A program made the translations under genes and the position numbers. A DNA stretch of 64,000 bases, taken from Durusdinium trenchii (Eukaryota > Sar > Dinophyceae > Suessiales > Symbiodiniaceae). Below the pieces are notes generated by a model. The model was not told the origin of the DNA, did not search any database, and saw only the letters and a list, made by a program, of their open reading frames with translations. Numbering within the stretch: position 1 is the stretch's first letter; each line of letters starts with the position of its first letter. Below, in pieces: positions 50,641 through 62,600 of this stretch. The stretch spans positions 1,639,161 to 1,703,160 of the forward strand of contig CAXAMN010025694.1 in assembly GCA_963970005.1 (NCBI GenBank), given 5' to 3'.

Positions 50641-53600
50641 GTGAGCTTCGCTCGTGCTGGAGGGATGAGCCAGGCGGGGCTCGGGGCGGGCTCGGGCTCG
50701 TCCGCCGTGGAGGCACGCTCAGAGCTCGTGGAGGCATCAATGAATAGGGGGAGGCATACATGCACCAACCTATGGGCAGGTTGATAAAAGCAAAACAACA
50801 CATGGAGGTCATAATAGGTTGTATATCCAATGCGTTCATCAATTAGTTTGTACTAATTATCCCGAATCCCATGTATACCCATAGCATCCCATGCGATCAT
50901 GATGTGTTGTTTCTATCAGTGTATACCATTTCCATATATATATATATGTTCTTTATGCTATATTTATATATATATACACAAGTATATATATATATATACA
51001 ATATCCCCAAAGTGCCCATTTTGAGAGGACTTCGCAGGAAGTCTTGCTTTTTGGAGGCCCACGCTGGTTTCCATTCAGGTCCGTTCTGGCTAAAGATAGG
51101 CCTTCAATGGAGCGCAGGTTTTTCCAGTGTTTCAGGTCACGACTGATCACGATCCCGTCGACTCTTGTCGACTCTTGGCTCCGAACAGTCCTACCAAGTG
51201 ATTGATATCGGCCGGGTTGGAGAGTCAACTGGGGATTTGAGCCCGTTCTGAGGGGTGTGCATTTCAATACATTTCAACTGCACTCGATACAAACAGCGGA
51301 TGATCATTGTAGGTACTGTTTGTTTATGTTGTTTGGGATGCATGCTGCATGCAGTCACAACATGTTCCCATGTGCGCTGCACAACTGGTTGTGACGTGAC
51401 ATTTTTTCCTGACTCAACTGGTTGTTGCCCTGCTGTCCGCTCAACCAGAGGCTGTTCCACATCAGCCGATTTGCGAGGACTTCCCCATCAATCCGTACTG
51501 CACCTGAGCAGAAGGAGGTCTGGGAGTGAAGCACATGAGTCACCTGAGTCACCGGATCGAATTGAGACCCATCCAGGCCGGATCGAGTGGAGACGGCCTG
51601 ATGTTAGGAAGAATGCGGTGCACAGTAGATGACGGGTGATGAAGGGTGAGTTAAGCTCCAGTTCCACCAAATCTTGGGCCAATCCAGGGTTTCAACCACA
51701 ACTGACAGCCTTTCACGGTTGACACCATGATATTTATATATATATAAATATGTATTGGAATTCTTGTGCCTTTGACTCATGCAATTGGGGAGCCCAGCCT
51801 GGGCATTCTGGGGGTCCATCACACCTGTTCAGCTGCTGAAGCAACACAACATGTGTAATTACTTGTCATATGTATGTAATATACTTGTGTGGCACGTGTG
51901 GTGCACGCAGCACGGTTGGAGCTCCACTCCTGAGATATTGATACAAAGAGGCTTCAGGTATGCAAACCCCACGAACGATGCACAAAAGGTACCCTGAGCC
52001 GCTCCCAGGTCTGGAAGGAACGCCAGAGAGAGACTGGGCGTGACAGCATGCCTTGAGAAGGCCATGTTCAGGAATCAAGACGGTGATCAGGGATCCATCT
52101 AAACCTAAATAAGACTGTGATTCAGGATAATGATAATGTGTTTGAACATGTTCGTTGGTCACATGTGAAGCCAACGACGCTTTGTTGGAACACCACGGAT
52201 GAGCTATCATTGGTCCTGAGTGTTGTGTGATTTAATCCTGGTCCGGACGGCTTAGGGTTGCTCCGTTTGTGCACGCGGTGCACAGTGATTGCTCAGTTGA
52301 CTTTCTTGTGAGTCTTTTGGAGCTGCTGCGCTAAGATCTTCCTTGGCCCCGCCATTTGCATGCAAAGGGGTAGTTGGATGAAGAACTCATTCGAGTGTGA
52401 CGGTGGGGTACCCTGAACTTCCACCCACTCATTGATTTAATCACCACAGCAACTTGGACAAGTCTTTTGCCCCCCTTGGCCTCACAAGTGATCCACTTGA
52501 GGATCTAGGACCTAGGAGTCCGTTGGTCAAGACGGGCGCCTTCGATCGCCGTTTGACGATCGTCAAACGATCGTCCCCAAGGACACCAGGAGCTCAGTTG
52601 GTGGGATTGTGATGGCTTCTGGCAGCACTGTGTGGACATCCCCACAGCTTTGGTCTCAAATGTGGGCAGCTTCTGAAAAAGAGCCGGGGAGGGTGCCAGA
52701 CCGGCAGTGTGGCAATGTGCGGGGCACGGGGGACAGCAGCGCGGCTGGCGGCTCTTGGCAGAGGATAGCAACATTATGCAAGATTTAGACTAGCCCTGGT
52801 CTTGGTTTGGGAATTGGGACCTGCCCCATGATGGTCTAGCGGAAATTCTAGAAAACATGCAACACTGTTAACTACAATTGTTTGAGCTTTGCCGAAAGTT
52901 GTGAAACCACTGTGAAATCAGGAGGGTTGCCACACAGTTTTTAGGAGCGTATTTTCCTTTCCTATACAATATGTACCAATTGTGTTCGATCTTCAAATTT
53001 ATTTAAGGGGTTGTTGAGAAGTGCAACTCGCTCCCTCATTGTCCCTATATATATATATACATACCTGATGGAGGAACAATGGAGAAATCGAAGCATGTTC
53101 AAGAGACATGCGTAGCTCATGGCTCTTCCAATGGATGCCGTTGGATTCCATGTTTCCAGCAACATCAGAGCCAACAACATCAGCCCCACCAGTTCCGGCC
53201 GACCTCCGGCAGGCAAGAAGTCGCGAAACCATGGAAGACCCAAGACCTGGGTTCGCGCCGGCGCTCGTAGCAAGAACCACGGTCAAGCGACTTGGTGGCC
53301 CTGCAAACCGCCGCGCGGAGCCGTGAAATTGTTTGGGCAAGGACTCAGTTGATCATGTGGGATGAATAACCCACACGTTTTTTTTCTAGGAGCCCCAGCC
53401 CATGGTATGATGTTTTTGTTTGTAATTTGACCCCCCTCCAAGGGAATTCTAGTAGACTATCGTACATTCAGCATTGCCAGCAAGAGATGCAACAGAACGT
53501 CAGCGTAGGATTCCAGAAAGGCATGTTCCAAACAAACTGCACCTACTATGATTGGTGTGTTCTGTCCACATCATGTTGCTTGTTTTGTCAGTGTGGGATT

Positions 53601-54801
53601 TCTACAAATGCTAGGCTGTTTTGGCATTTGTCGTAGTTAGTCAGGGCCAAGGCAAGGAATTTAGCAAAATTGTCGCGCGTGTTCCAAACATGAGACAAGA
53701 TCTAGACATTGAGAACTGGTTGCCCGGAGGATGCTTTCAATGTGAATGTGCAAGCTGCCCAGGGTTCGTTCGGGGAAATCCTCATCAATCGCAGTTCGCA
53801 AACGCTTGGGAGAGTGCTAGAAGCCCTGGAATTGTAAAGTTTCATAAGCGACCTACCGCATCTATTTTACATAATCTCGGTTGCTACATGGGGATCTCAA
53901 ATGTGTACCTTGACAAGGATTGAGGTGGAAAAATCCATTTTATCAAGGGTCGTTTGAAACGAGTTGTTAGAATGCGTTTGGCATAAAATGGATTGAAGGA
54001 AGGCCTGACTTGTGGCCGACCTTCACACAGCAACTTTGTTTACATGTTGTACAGTATGTTGGATTTTTGTCTAGACATTTGTTGATGCCAATTTGGGACT
54101 TAGTAGATGTTTTTCCGCCCCTTTAGGCAGGGGTCCTTAAGTTCAAAAAATACCGAATAACAGCACTTCCAAGATCCAAAAACAAAACATTGGCAAAAAG
54201 AGCGTCCTGCCTGAGGTCCTGTTAAGCAGACCGTGAAAGATCTACTGTGCCGTTTCTGGGGTTAATGTGGGCAATGTTCTATACATGGATGGTTTTCAGG
54301 GTGGCCATTGAGATGACTTTGTCACCCGAGGTGGAAGATTACCAAACAGAGATTGATGGCACTGGCCTTGGATGGCACAAGCAGGTCACAAGCATGTTGT
54401 GTGAAGATTCTGACATGCCCGTATGTCCTCAGATACAGTGTAAGATACTCAGCACTCTGTAAAACAAAAACTGTGCGCGTTGATATGGATGAAGACTTGC
54501 CTAATATTCTAACGGCATGCTTTCTGAAAAATATCTCCAACTTGTACGGGCTTGGGATAGATGTAAGTCGCCCAGGCACTTTGTTGTGCAGTCATTTGAT
54601 GGTGCTTTCGCTTTTCAAGTTCTCCAGTTCTCCAAGCCATGGGGGTCAAGGTAAGACAGGTGCCAACACCATCGAAGTGGCATGGACGCCTCCCGTCAAG
54701 GAGGAGACATTGGCACGCACAGTGCGTTCACACCGTAGCTTTTATATAGTGATGTCCCAATCGATGAAACTGGAACATCAATGACACATCATCATGTACA
54801 A
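50641..54801. other. Mostly non-coding stretch
   Basis: TA-rich simple repeats at about 50933-51001, 51730-51750 and 53047-53060. A GC-rich segment at 53195-53330 is open in two frames (one reading LGGPANRRAEP at its end), and I cannot choose between them. No RNA gene seen. Confidence 0.35.
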
Positions 54802-54890
54802 TCATATAGACTCTTGACTAATACGCCCCCCATATGGAGAGGATTTCCAATTCAATTGGGAGGGCTTATGGTCCTCAAGAGTCTACAATA
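54802..54890. repeat. MITE-like inverted-repeat element, family A copy 2
   Basis: TAGACTCTTGACTAATACGC at the left and GGTCCTCAAGAGTCTACAAT at the right, 89 bases. It is closest to the copy at 60373-60460. Confidence 0.75.
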
Positions 54891-54919
54891 AGTGGTCACT
54901 TCCTTTTTCTTGCTTCTTG

Positions 54920-55158
54920 GGGAACCTCCGCTGGGCCACCGCCCCCGTTCTGCCTCGCGCCTTCATCGACGCCGTACGCCGCTCCTCGCTTCATGCCTCG
55001 GCCTCCAGGAGGCACCGGAACCGGTGCGCGAACTGTCTCCAGCCGGGAGACCCGACGGGGGATCGGGTGGCGGAAGGGCGGATCCACCCCGGGCCATGCG
55101 GAGCTCAACATGGTCCCGGAGAGAGATTCAGAAGGGGCGTCAGAAAGGGCTGGAGAAG
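54920..55158 (+). CDS. Possible Pro-rich exon, unknown product
   Basis: A frame with high third-position GC reading PSSTPYAAPRFMPRPPGGTG and later SEGASERAGEG, up to a GT donor (GAAG then GTCCTT). Two other frames are open for part of it. It starts a series of plus-strand R/P/S/W-rich segments to 63.8 kb that might be one gene. The 5' edge is uncertain. Confidence 0.3.
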
Positions 55159-55262
55159 GTCCTTCTTCGCAGCTAGAGAGCTGGCCTCAAGCGTCCTCAA
55201 GCGTCGTGCAATTGTTGGACCACCTGGTCGGTCATGGGGAATTTACCAAACCATAAAATCCA

Positions 55263-55361
55263 ACATGGACCCCACCTGTGGCCAGGCGGTGCCCACGTGC
55301 GGTCCCAAACCTTCCCCACCCATCCCGGGACACACCCCCAACGTGCATGTGGCCGCTGAAG
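55263..55361 (+). CDS. Possible exon, Cys/Pro-containing
   Basis: Reads MDPTCGQAVPTCGPKPSPPI and then PGHTPNVHVAAE to a GTGCGT donor. GC-rich third positions. No clear acceptor and no family. Confidence 0.28.
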
Positions 55362-56026
55362 GTGCGTGGGCCGGTCGGCCGCGGGCGACAGTGCGGCGCC
55401 CAAAATGGGGTCTTCGACCTGAGAGTCGACGGAGATGATAGGAGGCCCCAAGCTGCACCCACACAGAGGGCGATGATAGGGGCGGACACTGTCAGGCTTT
55501 GTGCCAGTTCATGGGAGTTGACGGGTGCTTCTGGGTGGCGGAGATGGTTGATCCCACTGACAGTGAGTTGAAACCACCAACCAGGACGTCCTTTTGATCC
55601 TTTTGGGCCATCTCTCTGGCGTTGTTGGGCCATCGCTGGACATAGGAGTTGTTTTATCGTTTTTGTTACTTTCTTTGACCTGTTTGGAAGCCACTTGGGT
55701 CACGGCAGAACTAAAAAAGACCAACTCTTTTTTTGGAGCAGCGCTTGGATTCCAAAGGAACAGTTCTCTTTCACAGCTGCAACCGTCCCTTCAGCCACTG
55801 TTCCACACGTGCCCGGCCCACGCACCAGGAACACTTTGCCCGCATGGATGACCAAGAAAGAAGAAGCTCCAAACCCTTCGATCCCAGATCAAGGCCAGTG
55901 CTTAGTTGGTGTCATTGTTTTTGGTGTGTGTTGCGTTTCTTTCCAACAAATCTCGTTTTCGACTTCTTTCCGCTTGATATGTCTCGTTGCCCCTTCGGGC
56001 TCGCTGCGAAGCGGCACCGTCCAGGC

Positions 56027-56140
56027 GAAGCGGCACCGACCACGCTCGCGCTCGTGGAGTCCAACGGCGCGGGCCGCGGAACCCGCGGCGCGTGCCGCGG
56101 CCTGCCCCTGTTGGGCGTTTCCCGGTTTAGGGGGGAGAAA
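56027..56140 (+). CDS. Possible RS/Ala-rich exon
   Basis: After GTCCAG the frame AKRHRPRSRSWSPTARAAEP is Arg/Ser- and Ala-rich with very high third-position GC. RS-type stretches occur in splicing factors, but this alone does not define function. The 3' edge is unclear. Confidence 0.28.
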
Positions 56141-56681
56141 ACTCGTGGGAAAAGGCCCACCTCTTTAGAGGAGTCCTATACGAAGAAGTAGTTCCATGCC
56201 ACCGATGCTTCGCGGCGCGAAACGTGGACGTTCATCCTTCTCGCGACGTTCTTACGGCGCTAGAAACTTGTGCACGCGGCTGCACGCGGTTCAGTAGATG
56301 AAGTGCTTCGCAACGCATGCGGCCGACTGCCGGCGACTTGTCCGTCACCGCCAAGAGAAATAAGATTGAAGGATACTCCATGGCTCTCATCAGTGTGTGG
56401 TGCAACGGGCCTTTCTGTGCCCGAATCTTCCAAGAATATTCAAGAATCATCTCCAGCTGAGCACGTTGCCACATAGCATGCTGTAGCTGTAGCCATTTGC
56501 GACACGTATCACTCGTCCTTGAGTTTCAGGAATCTCCCAGGATTGGTTAAGGGAAAGGAACATCTACAGGAAAGCCATAGTTAGTTTTGGAGGTGAAAGG
56601 TATGGGTTTCCTGCAGACTCTTCCCTTGAACCAGTCCTTGAACCCAATCGAGAATCTCAGCTCCGTTCTTTGGACCGGAGG

Positions 56682-56765
56682 CGACGCCGCTGAGCCTGCG
56701 TCGTCTTCAGCAGAGACTCCAGTAGAGCCTCCGCCAGCTATGCCAGCTCTGGAAATCCGAGGTTG
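56682..56765 (+). CDS. Possible exon, Pro/Glu-rich
   Basis: AG acceptor in CCGGAG; the reading DAAEPASSSAETPVEPPPAM is low-complexity and plausible. No donor could be fixed. Confidence 0.25.
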
Positions 56766-56834
56766 GACTTGGGATGAGAGTGGCAGAAAGACCCTTGTTG
56801 GGGCCCATTGGGGGCCCCGTTGAAAGACTTTTTT

Positions 56835-57240
56835 CCCCAAACAGTTTACTGTTGGGGTTCTATCTTAGAAAAATAGAGCTGGCCACACTCACTGGCCGCG
56901 CCCCTGAACTCTGTGGCTGGGCCTTGTCCTCGTCTTGGCCGCGCCCCCTGAACTCTGTCAACTCTGTGGCTGGGCTGTGTAGCTGGGCTCTGTGTCCAGG
57001 CCTTGTCCTCCTCTTGTTCCCCAAACAGTTTACTGTTGGGGTTCTATCTTAGAAAAATAGAGCTGGCCACACTGACTGGCCGCATTCCTGGACTCTGTGG
57101 CCGGGTCTTGTCCTCCTGCTGTCCTTCTCTTGTCTTGCTGTTGTCCTCCTCTTGTCCTTCTCTTGTCCTCCTCCTGTCCTCACTGACCAGCCCTGGACAC
57201 ACTGACTGGCCGCGCCCCTGAACTCTGTGGCCGGGCTCTG
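56835..57240. repeat. Tandem repeat of about 184 bases with a hairpin
   Basis: A 65-base block starting CCCCAAACAGTTTACTGTTG is repeated nearly exactly at 56835-56899 and 57019-57083. A third partial copy (CACTGACTGGCCGCG) lies near 57199. The block opens with a stem CCCCAAACAG / CTGTTGGGG around TTTA. Confidence 0.85.
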
Positions 57241-58034
57241 TGACCGGGTCGTGTCCTCCTCTTGTCCTGCTCTTCTCTTGTCTTCTCTTGTGGCCAAAAA
57301 ATTAACCATGTCGATGCCGACAAAAATCATTGATTAAGCAATTTGCTCTTGGGGGGAAGGTCAAGAAGTCGTTTTTGATGAATTATATTATATATATATA
57401 TATTAATAATATTGGTCCCAACGATCGTTTTGAAGCTGTTTGGGGTCTATGCTGGTATAATTTATTTTCCATATGTTTCCCGAATCCATGTCTTGGCACA
57501 TCGACCCGCTGTCGAGTACCCGAATTGATCGGCAAATATGTATATGGAGTGTTTGACGGGGTAGTGTCTTTGATTAAAAACACTACTTTCCGAGGTTTTT
57601 GAGCACAGCCTCATCAATACTGGTTCTGTATCCCTTGGTCGCCTCTTATGGCTCTTTTCCACCGTTCGATGTGGCTCTTTCCGCTGTTCGATGTGGATGG
57701 TGATTCACTGCCCATCTGGGAGACCCTGCTTTAGAGGCCTTCACAGGATCCGCGCCAAGTGCAGCTGGGCTCATGGCCATCAACGAGATCTTTCAAAGGC
57801 TTAGTAGCACTGGAACAGACCAGTGGCATTACAGCTTCCACAGGGATGTGGGTCCTTTCAGTGTTGTTGTTCCTTGCTCTTGGACTCCATCAAAAAAACT
57901 GAAGGAGCCGCATCTCGCTGGCTCGTTGCAATGACTCATATTACCCCACCTGCGATTCATCATCCAGCACTTGGCGTTTTGGGCCATATACGGAGTCTGA
58001 GTTGGTCTCCACCCGTTGGCGGGGCGCCCCGGTG

Positions 58035-58110
58035 AGGTCCCGCGGGCCGCGGCCGCGGGAAGACGATCCCCGCATGGATGACCCAAGGAGTCCGGGCCGC
58101 CAGCGGGTAG
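58035..58110 (+). CDS. Possible Arg/Asp/Pro-rich exon
   Basis: Reads VRSRGPRPREDDPRMDDPRS then PGRQ, with strong third-position GC. It ends at GGCCGCCAG. Splice edges are not certain. Confidence 0.27.
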
Positions 58111-58439
58111 ATGACAAGTCTTACTCATCCCATTTCTCCAACATCATGTGGCATGGAGTCCAAATACTTCATGAGGTTTTGGATATTTCATGATATTTCA
58201 TGATGTTTCCATCATTTGGAACTGGTGCTTTGAGAGGTGGATCCCACCATGCACGCTTTTGAATCCTGCAAGCCCCAACGACTCCATGAGCTGGCAATTA
58301 TTGCCTACCAGCCGGGTCAAATGCCTGCAAACGTACGCAAACGTGTGAAGCAAGTTTAAGCTGAATAAATTAAGAAAGCTAGGTCATTTAAGATCGTTTA
58401 TGAAGACCCTGGGTTTTCCAAGCTTTCTTCAGTTCACAA

Positions 58440-58555
58440 GTCACTTGGCGAGCCGGCCGCGGTCCGAAGCGCCACGAGGTCGGCCAAACTGCCACGGAGC
58501 GGGAGCCCGGAGCACCGGGGAAGTCCGAAACGATGCGATGCCGGAGCTTGGCTTT
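58440..58555 (+). CDS. Possible Ser/Arg/Pro-rich exon
   Basis: Reads EPAAVRSATRSAKLPRSGSP then EHRGSPK. GC-rich third positions. Edges not resolved; low-complexity, no domain. Confidence 0.25.
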
Positions 58556-59269
58556 TGATCCTAGGGTGACAGGCACAATGACATGGCAACAGTCGGAGGT
58601 GTAAGATGACAGACTATATGACTATATGATTGAATATGGTCGAGAGAGGTTTTGACTGCATGCTGCATAACCATCCAAGGATACACCCAAACTTCGATGA
58701 CCGTGGACATGGATTTGAATCACACCACTTCATGCATGTGGATTCCATGGATTTTTGGGTGCCATCGGATTCCCGGTTGAGAAGTCTCAATCCACCTGAA
58801 GGGTGACACGCTGACGACCACGTGTCGCCCGGAGGCGTTTCTTTTCAAAGGGATTTGCTCGAACATTTGGTGGTCACAGCCACATCAGGAAAGGTAGCCC
58901 GGTAAGGGTATTGAGATACCGCGGCTTTCATCTAATATGGTGACTCTCTTTTCCGGTCGTGTTTCTCTCTTTTTTCTCTTTTTTCTTAGGTGTTGATTGG
59001 AGGGAACCAGAGATTCTCGGAGACTATTTCAGTTGCTTCCTCCCCCACCCCCCCAAAATAGAACGACCTTGGATGTACTCAACTCAACTACGCGAGAAGC
59101 TGCCGACGAGGTCGGTCTTCATGTTTCCGTGCATTTCGGGTGAGAACTTGTGAGAACACCTTGCCAGTCCCTGCATTAGTGGCGGCCAAACTGGAAAAAG
59201 ACCTCGTCTTTCCAAGATAAGGGGCAATCTGCTGTGAAGAGATGTAGCTATTTTGGATGAACTCTGGAG

Positions 59270-59361
59270 GCGGAGATCGACAAGAAGCCGAAGATCGAAG
59301 TGTCAGGGGGCTTGACGAAGCCCGCGAGACCATCGGAGGGTGTGCGGATGGAACCGGCATT
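59270..59361 (+). CDS. Probable exon, unknown product
   Basis: Good edges on both sides: acceptor CTCTGGAG and consensus donor GTGAGT. The phase-0 frame reads AEIDKKPKIEVSGGLTKPAR then PSEGVRMEPAL, with third positions almost all G or C. One of the better supported exons downstream of the GH3 gene. No family recognised. Confidence 0.48.
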
Positions 59362-60372
59362 GTGAGTGGGGGAGGCAATTGTTGGTTAGGTAAATGTTTT
59401 GTTCACATCGAGGCGCAGCATCCTATAAATGGATATCTTTTGACACCGAAGCCATCGCGACCCGCGACCCACGACCCCGCCCTGACTGACAACAGTTTCT
59501 TGGAAGTTCCACCAATGAACTGACTTAGCCTGACTTCGTGAAGTCGTGGTCATTGTTGTTGCAACATATGGTCGCTCAACCACAGTGCAGCAGCGCAGCA
59601 CATGGCTGAGTTTCAATCATTGTCCCGTTGTTTTATTCAGGTTTGTACCTCTAGACTCTAGACAATCACCACATTCCAACCGCCCTGCGCTTGATATCCT
59701 GCGAACTAAGTGAAACCGTCAGTGTGACAAGTAGAAGCTAAGATAGACTGATGCCACATTTCTGCTTTCGCCAGCCAAGTGTCCGTGTGGGACGGCTGAT
59801 TCACAGCCAGACTCGCCAGAGAGAGAGAGAGAGAGAGACTGATGCCACTGGATGATTCAACCCCGCAACTACCGTAGGAGTACGGATCTCAAGCCCCCAA
59901 AAGTGAGTGGATCATGAGCAGCGCCCCTTTCGAACTGGTGTGTGCTCCTAGATAGACCGTATAGACCCAATTAGGTGCACCTACCACATGCTTTGCTACT
60001 CTCATCATGATTCACAAGGCCGCTCACCCTACAAATGGCAGCTGGACCGTCAAACCCAGTCCTTACGTCAAAACACACCTAACATAATCCCTGCAGACTA
60101 AGATGGGCCCTGAAAACTGCCGTGGAAGACCATGTTCCATCAAACTACCCAGTGATTTTGAGTCCATGTGGTCCTTGGGCATCATCACCATCATGGAAAG
60201 CGACCCTCGCAACTCACCCCAATAACTGGGCCAGTGAGCCTCTCCAAAGTCCCAACCCCAGAAGGTGGTGTAGTAGTGAATCAAGGACATTCACCAGCAC
60301 CACCGAAAAGAGTTCGACAAGCAGATGAGCTTGGCCATGTTCCCAATGTTCATCAATTTTCCTATTTTCCAC

Positions 60373-60460
60373 TAATGTAGACTCTTGATTAATACACCCC
60401 CCATATGAAGAGGATGTGCAATTCAAGTGGGCGGTTTATGGTCCTCAAGAGCCTACATTA
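60373..60460. repeat. MITE-like inverted-repeat element, family A copy 3
   Basis: TAATGTAGACTCTTGATTAA at the left, GGTCCTCAAGAGCCTACATT at the right, 88 bases. Same length as copy 1. Confidence 0.8.
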
Positions 60461-60519
60461 TTTCTACAAAAACCTGGCGCATCACCGTTGTCCCCATTCA
60501 CCCTCCGGCGGATCACGAG

Positions 60520-60612
60520 GAAGGACGAGGATCACGAGAAGCGCTTGGCCTCCCTCGACGAGCCATTTGGATGGACCAAGTCGACGTCTGTCTTGTGGAA
60601 TGAAGACCAGAA
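60520..60612 (+). CDS. Possible exon, charged
   Basis: Acceptor ATCACGAG; KDEDHEKRLASLDEPFGWTK then STSVLWNEDQK, with GC-rich third positions. The donor is unsure because the frame runs into a GA microsatellite at 60616. Confidence 0.36.
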
Positions 60613-60615
60613 ATC

Positions 60616-60680
60616 AAAGAGAGAGAGAGAGAGACTAAGAGAGAGAGAGACTAAGAGAGAGAGAGAGAGAGACTAAGAGA
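60616..60680. repeat. GAGA / ACTAAGAGAG simple repeat
   Basis: GA dinucleotide runs broken three times by ACTAAG. The Arg/Glu-rich frame through it is an artefact. Confidence 0.9.
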
Positions 60681-61245
60681 GACGAGACCCGCAGATCTTT
60701 TTGCAAATGTTTTTGCCCTTTCCAGTCTTTCGGTTTGAGCTAGGTGTCACCCACAGACCCTAATATGAAGTATTTTAATGTAATTTTTGCGTGCATTCAT
60801 TGGGAGATGTGCACCCGAAAACCCTCCAACCACATGGTAAGACGTGGAGCTAACACGTAGATTGGAAGAGGAATGCGACCTTTGGCGGCCACAAATCCGT
60901 GATTGTTGGAGGGAGAGCCACAGGATGCAGCATGATACATTCAGGTTTATGACCCTGGCCGCCGGCCTATGACATAAGAGTTTAATCCACGTTAGAGGGT
61001 CCTTTGCAAAATGACGGTCAAGGCCACTATATTCATAAAAAACACATCCAAATGAGGGGTTGGACCGTGTCATAGTATACAAAGTCCGAGTTTGGGGTGT
61101 GACCGGTTTTCTGTTCCGGTGACCTCTTCGCGCCTGCCCCAAAAGGTGGGAGAACACATAGAACACATGAGACTTGAAAAAACCGACCTGCCCACACCAT
61201 TCCACCATCCGGCCCCCCCGACCTCCCCCCCAAAAAACACAAAAG

Positions 61246-61443
61246 GATCTTTGGCTCCTTTGGCTTTCGCCGGTGTCTCACCGGTTCCGTCGAGCTCCGA
61301 GCCCGCTCGCGACGGCGAGCGCCTCGCGAGGCTCTTTGAGGAGAGGTCGGGCAAAGCGCCGGCAGGGGGACGGCCAGAGACGGTCTTCTCGACGCCCGGG
61401 AGACTCAGAGACGGACGTGTTTTTCCTGAAACGCCATCGAAAG
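61246..61443 (+). CDS. Possible exon, Ser/Arg/Pro-rich
   Basis: After AAAAG the frame reads AGVSPVPSSSEPARDGERLA, then RLFEERSGKAPAGGRPETVF and on, to a GC donor (AAAG then GCAGAG). Third positions are strongly G/C. A neighbouring plus frame and a minus-strand frame are also long and open, so confidence is limited. Confidence 0.36.
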
Positions 61444-61605
61444 GCAGAGTCATATATTGAATCAAGACCCCCACAAGCTGGAAATGCATGCGGGGGGTTC
61501 CAAAGCACGTCAGGGAGTGTACAGAATCAACGCCTGTGCTTGTTGGTTTTGGAGGCTGCCGGGGCACTTCGACAACGTTTGAGCGTTTTACTTTGGGAGA
61601 TTGAG

Positions 61606-61839
61606 GCGCAAAAGCGGAGGAAAAGGAGGAAAGTCTCGAGCTCGAAGTTCTTGGAAGGAGGACCCACCAGAGAAGGAGCCCTGGGAAGTGGAGGAGGAAC
61701 AGGACGACTGGCAGGACCAGGGCGGCTGGGGGAAGCAAGCCTGGAAGCCCAAGAAATGGCAAAAAACGGAGGATTGGAGCTGGGATCAAAATCAAAGTTG
61801 GAAGAACCAGAAGAATGACTCCAGCTGGGGAAAGAGAAA
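61606..61839 (+). CDS. Trp/Lys/Asp-rich exon
   Basis: The frame reads SSWKEDPPEKEPWEVEEEQD, then WQDQGGWGKQAWKPKKWQ and TEDWSWDQNQSWKNQKN. Trp recurs about every 5-10 residues with Lys, Gln and Asp between. It ends two bases into a Lys codon at a GC donor (AA then GCTACT), and joins the next exon as RKWEND. An acceptor GATTGAG fits the start. The repeat-like W pattern suggests a disordered scaffold or RNA-binding tail; that is inference. Confidence 0.52.
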
Positions 61840-61943
61840 GCTACTTGGCTGCATCACGAGCATTTTTGGCCCGGTCTTTAAAGAATGTTGATGTGGGAGT
61901 GCCCATGTTTTGTTTGAAAGCTGCGATTCCCGCAGCATCCAAG

Positions 61944-62003
61944 GTGGGAGAATGATGGATATGATGATGGTTACCAAAAGAAGTGGCAGTGGGAGGACAA
62001 GAG
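61944..62003 (+). CDS. Trp-rich exon continuing the previous one
   Basis: Acceptor ATCCAAG; reads WENDGYDDGYQKKWQWEDK and ends at an AG/GC donor. The same Trp/Lys/Asp style as 61606-61839 and a matching phase make a 104-base GC-AG intron (61840-61943) likely. Confidence 0.55.
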
Positions 62004-62494
62004 GCAAGCCTCCATTGAGGGCTGTTGCTGTCGCAGGTTGAAGAGCTGGACTGCTGTATGCTGCTGTGTTTTTGCTTCCCAGTGCCATGGCAACGTCCTC
62101 AGTTTTGCTCCCAACATGTTTATTTCGCATCCGAAGGAACCAATGGGAAGGAGAAGACGAACTCTTTGAGGAAGGTTACTTGGCAGCACATTTCCGAAAA
62201 CAATTGAAACAACCCTTCCGGAACTCAAGTTCGTTAGACTTGCTTCATCAAACAGATCACCTCAAACTAACTACTAAGAAAAGAAAGGGCATTGCTACTA
62301 TAGTAACTCAGGGCATTACTCCTATAGTAACAAGAGGGGAAGGACCTTGACCTCCTCATCGTGCCATTTCGGCCGTTTTCGGACGCCGGTCGATCCCCGC
62401 AGGTTCACCGCGGGGATCGACCGGTCAGCCTCGAAGAGAGGATCAGTTTGGGGAGAAGAATGCTGGCATATGTCGGCAATTGTAGGCATATGTA

Positions 62495-62600
62495 TATATA
62501 TATATGTGTGAGTGTATTAACAGCATCGTTGCCTTCTTATGTATATTATAAGAATAGTTTTTTAGACAATATCCGTGTGACGTGTGTGTGTGTGTGTGTG
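62495..62600. repeat. TA and GT microsatellites
   Basis: A (TA)n tract near 62492-62505 and a (GT)n tract at 62582-62600. Non-coding. Confidence 0.8.

Noticed and set aside
61070-61795. 241-codon minus-strand ORF
   Set aside because: It opposes the Trp-rich exon and the GC3-rich plus frame, which have better splice edges; no domain recognised.
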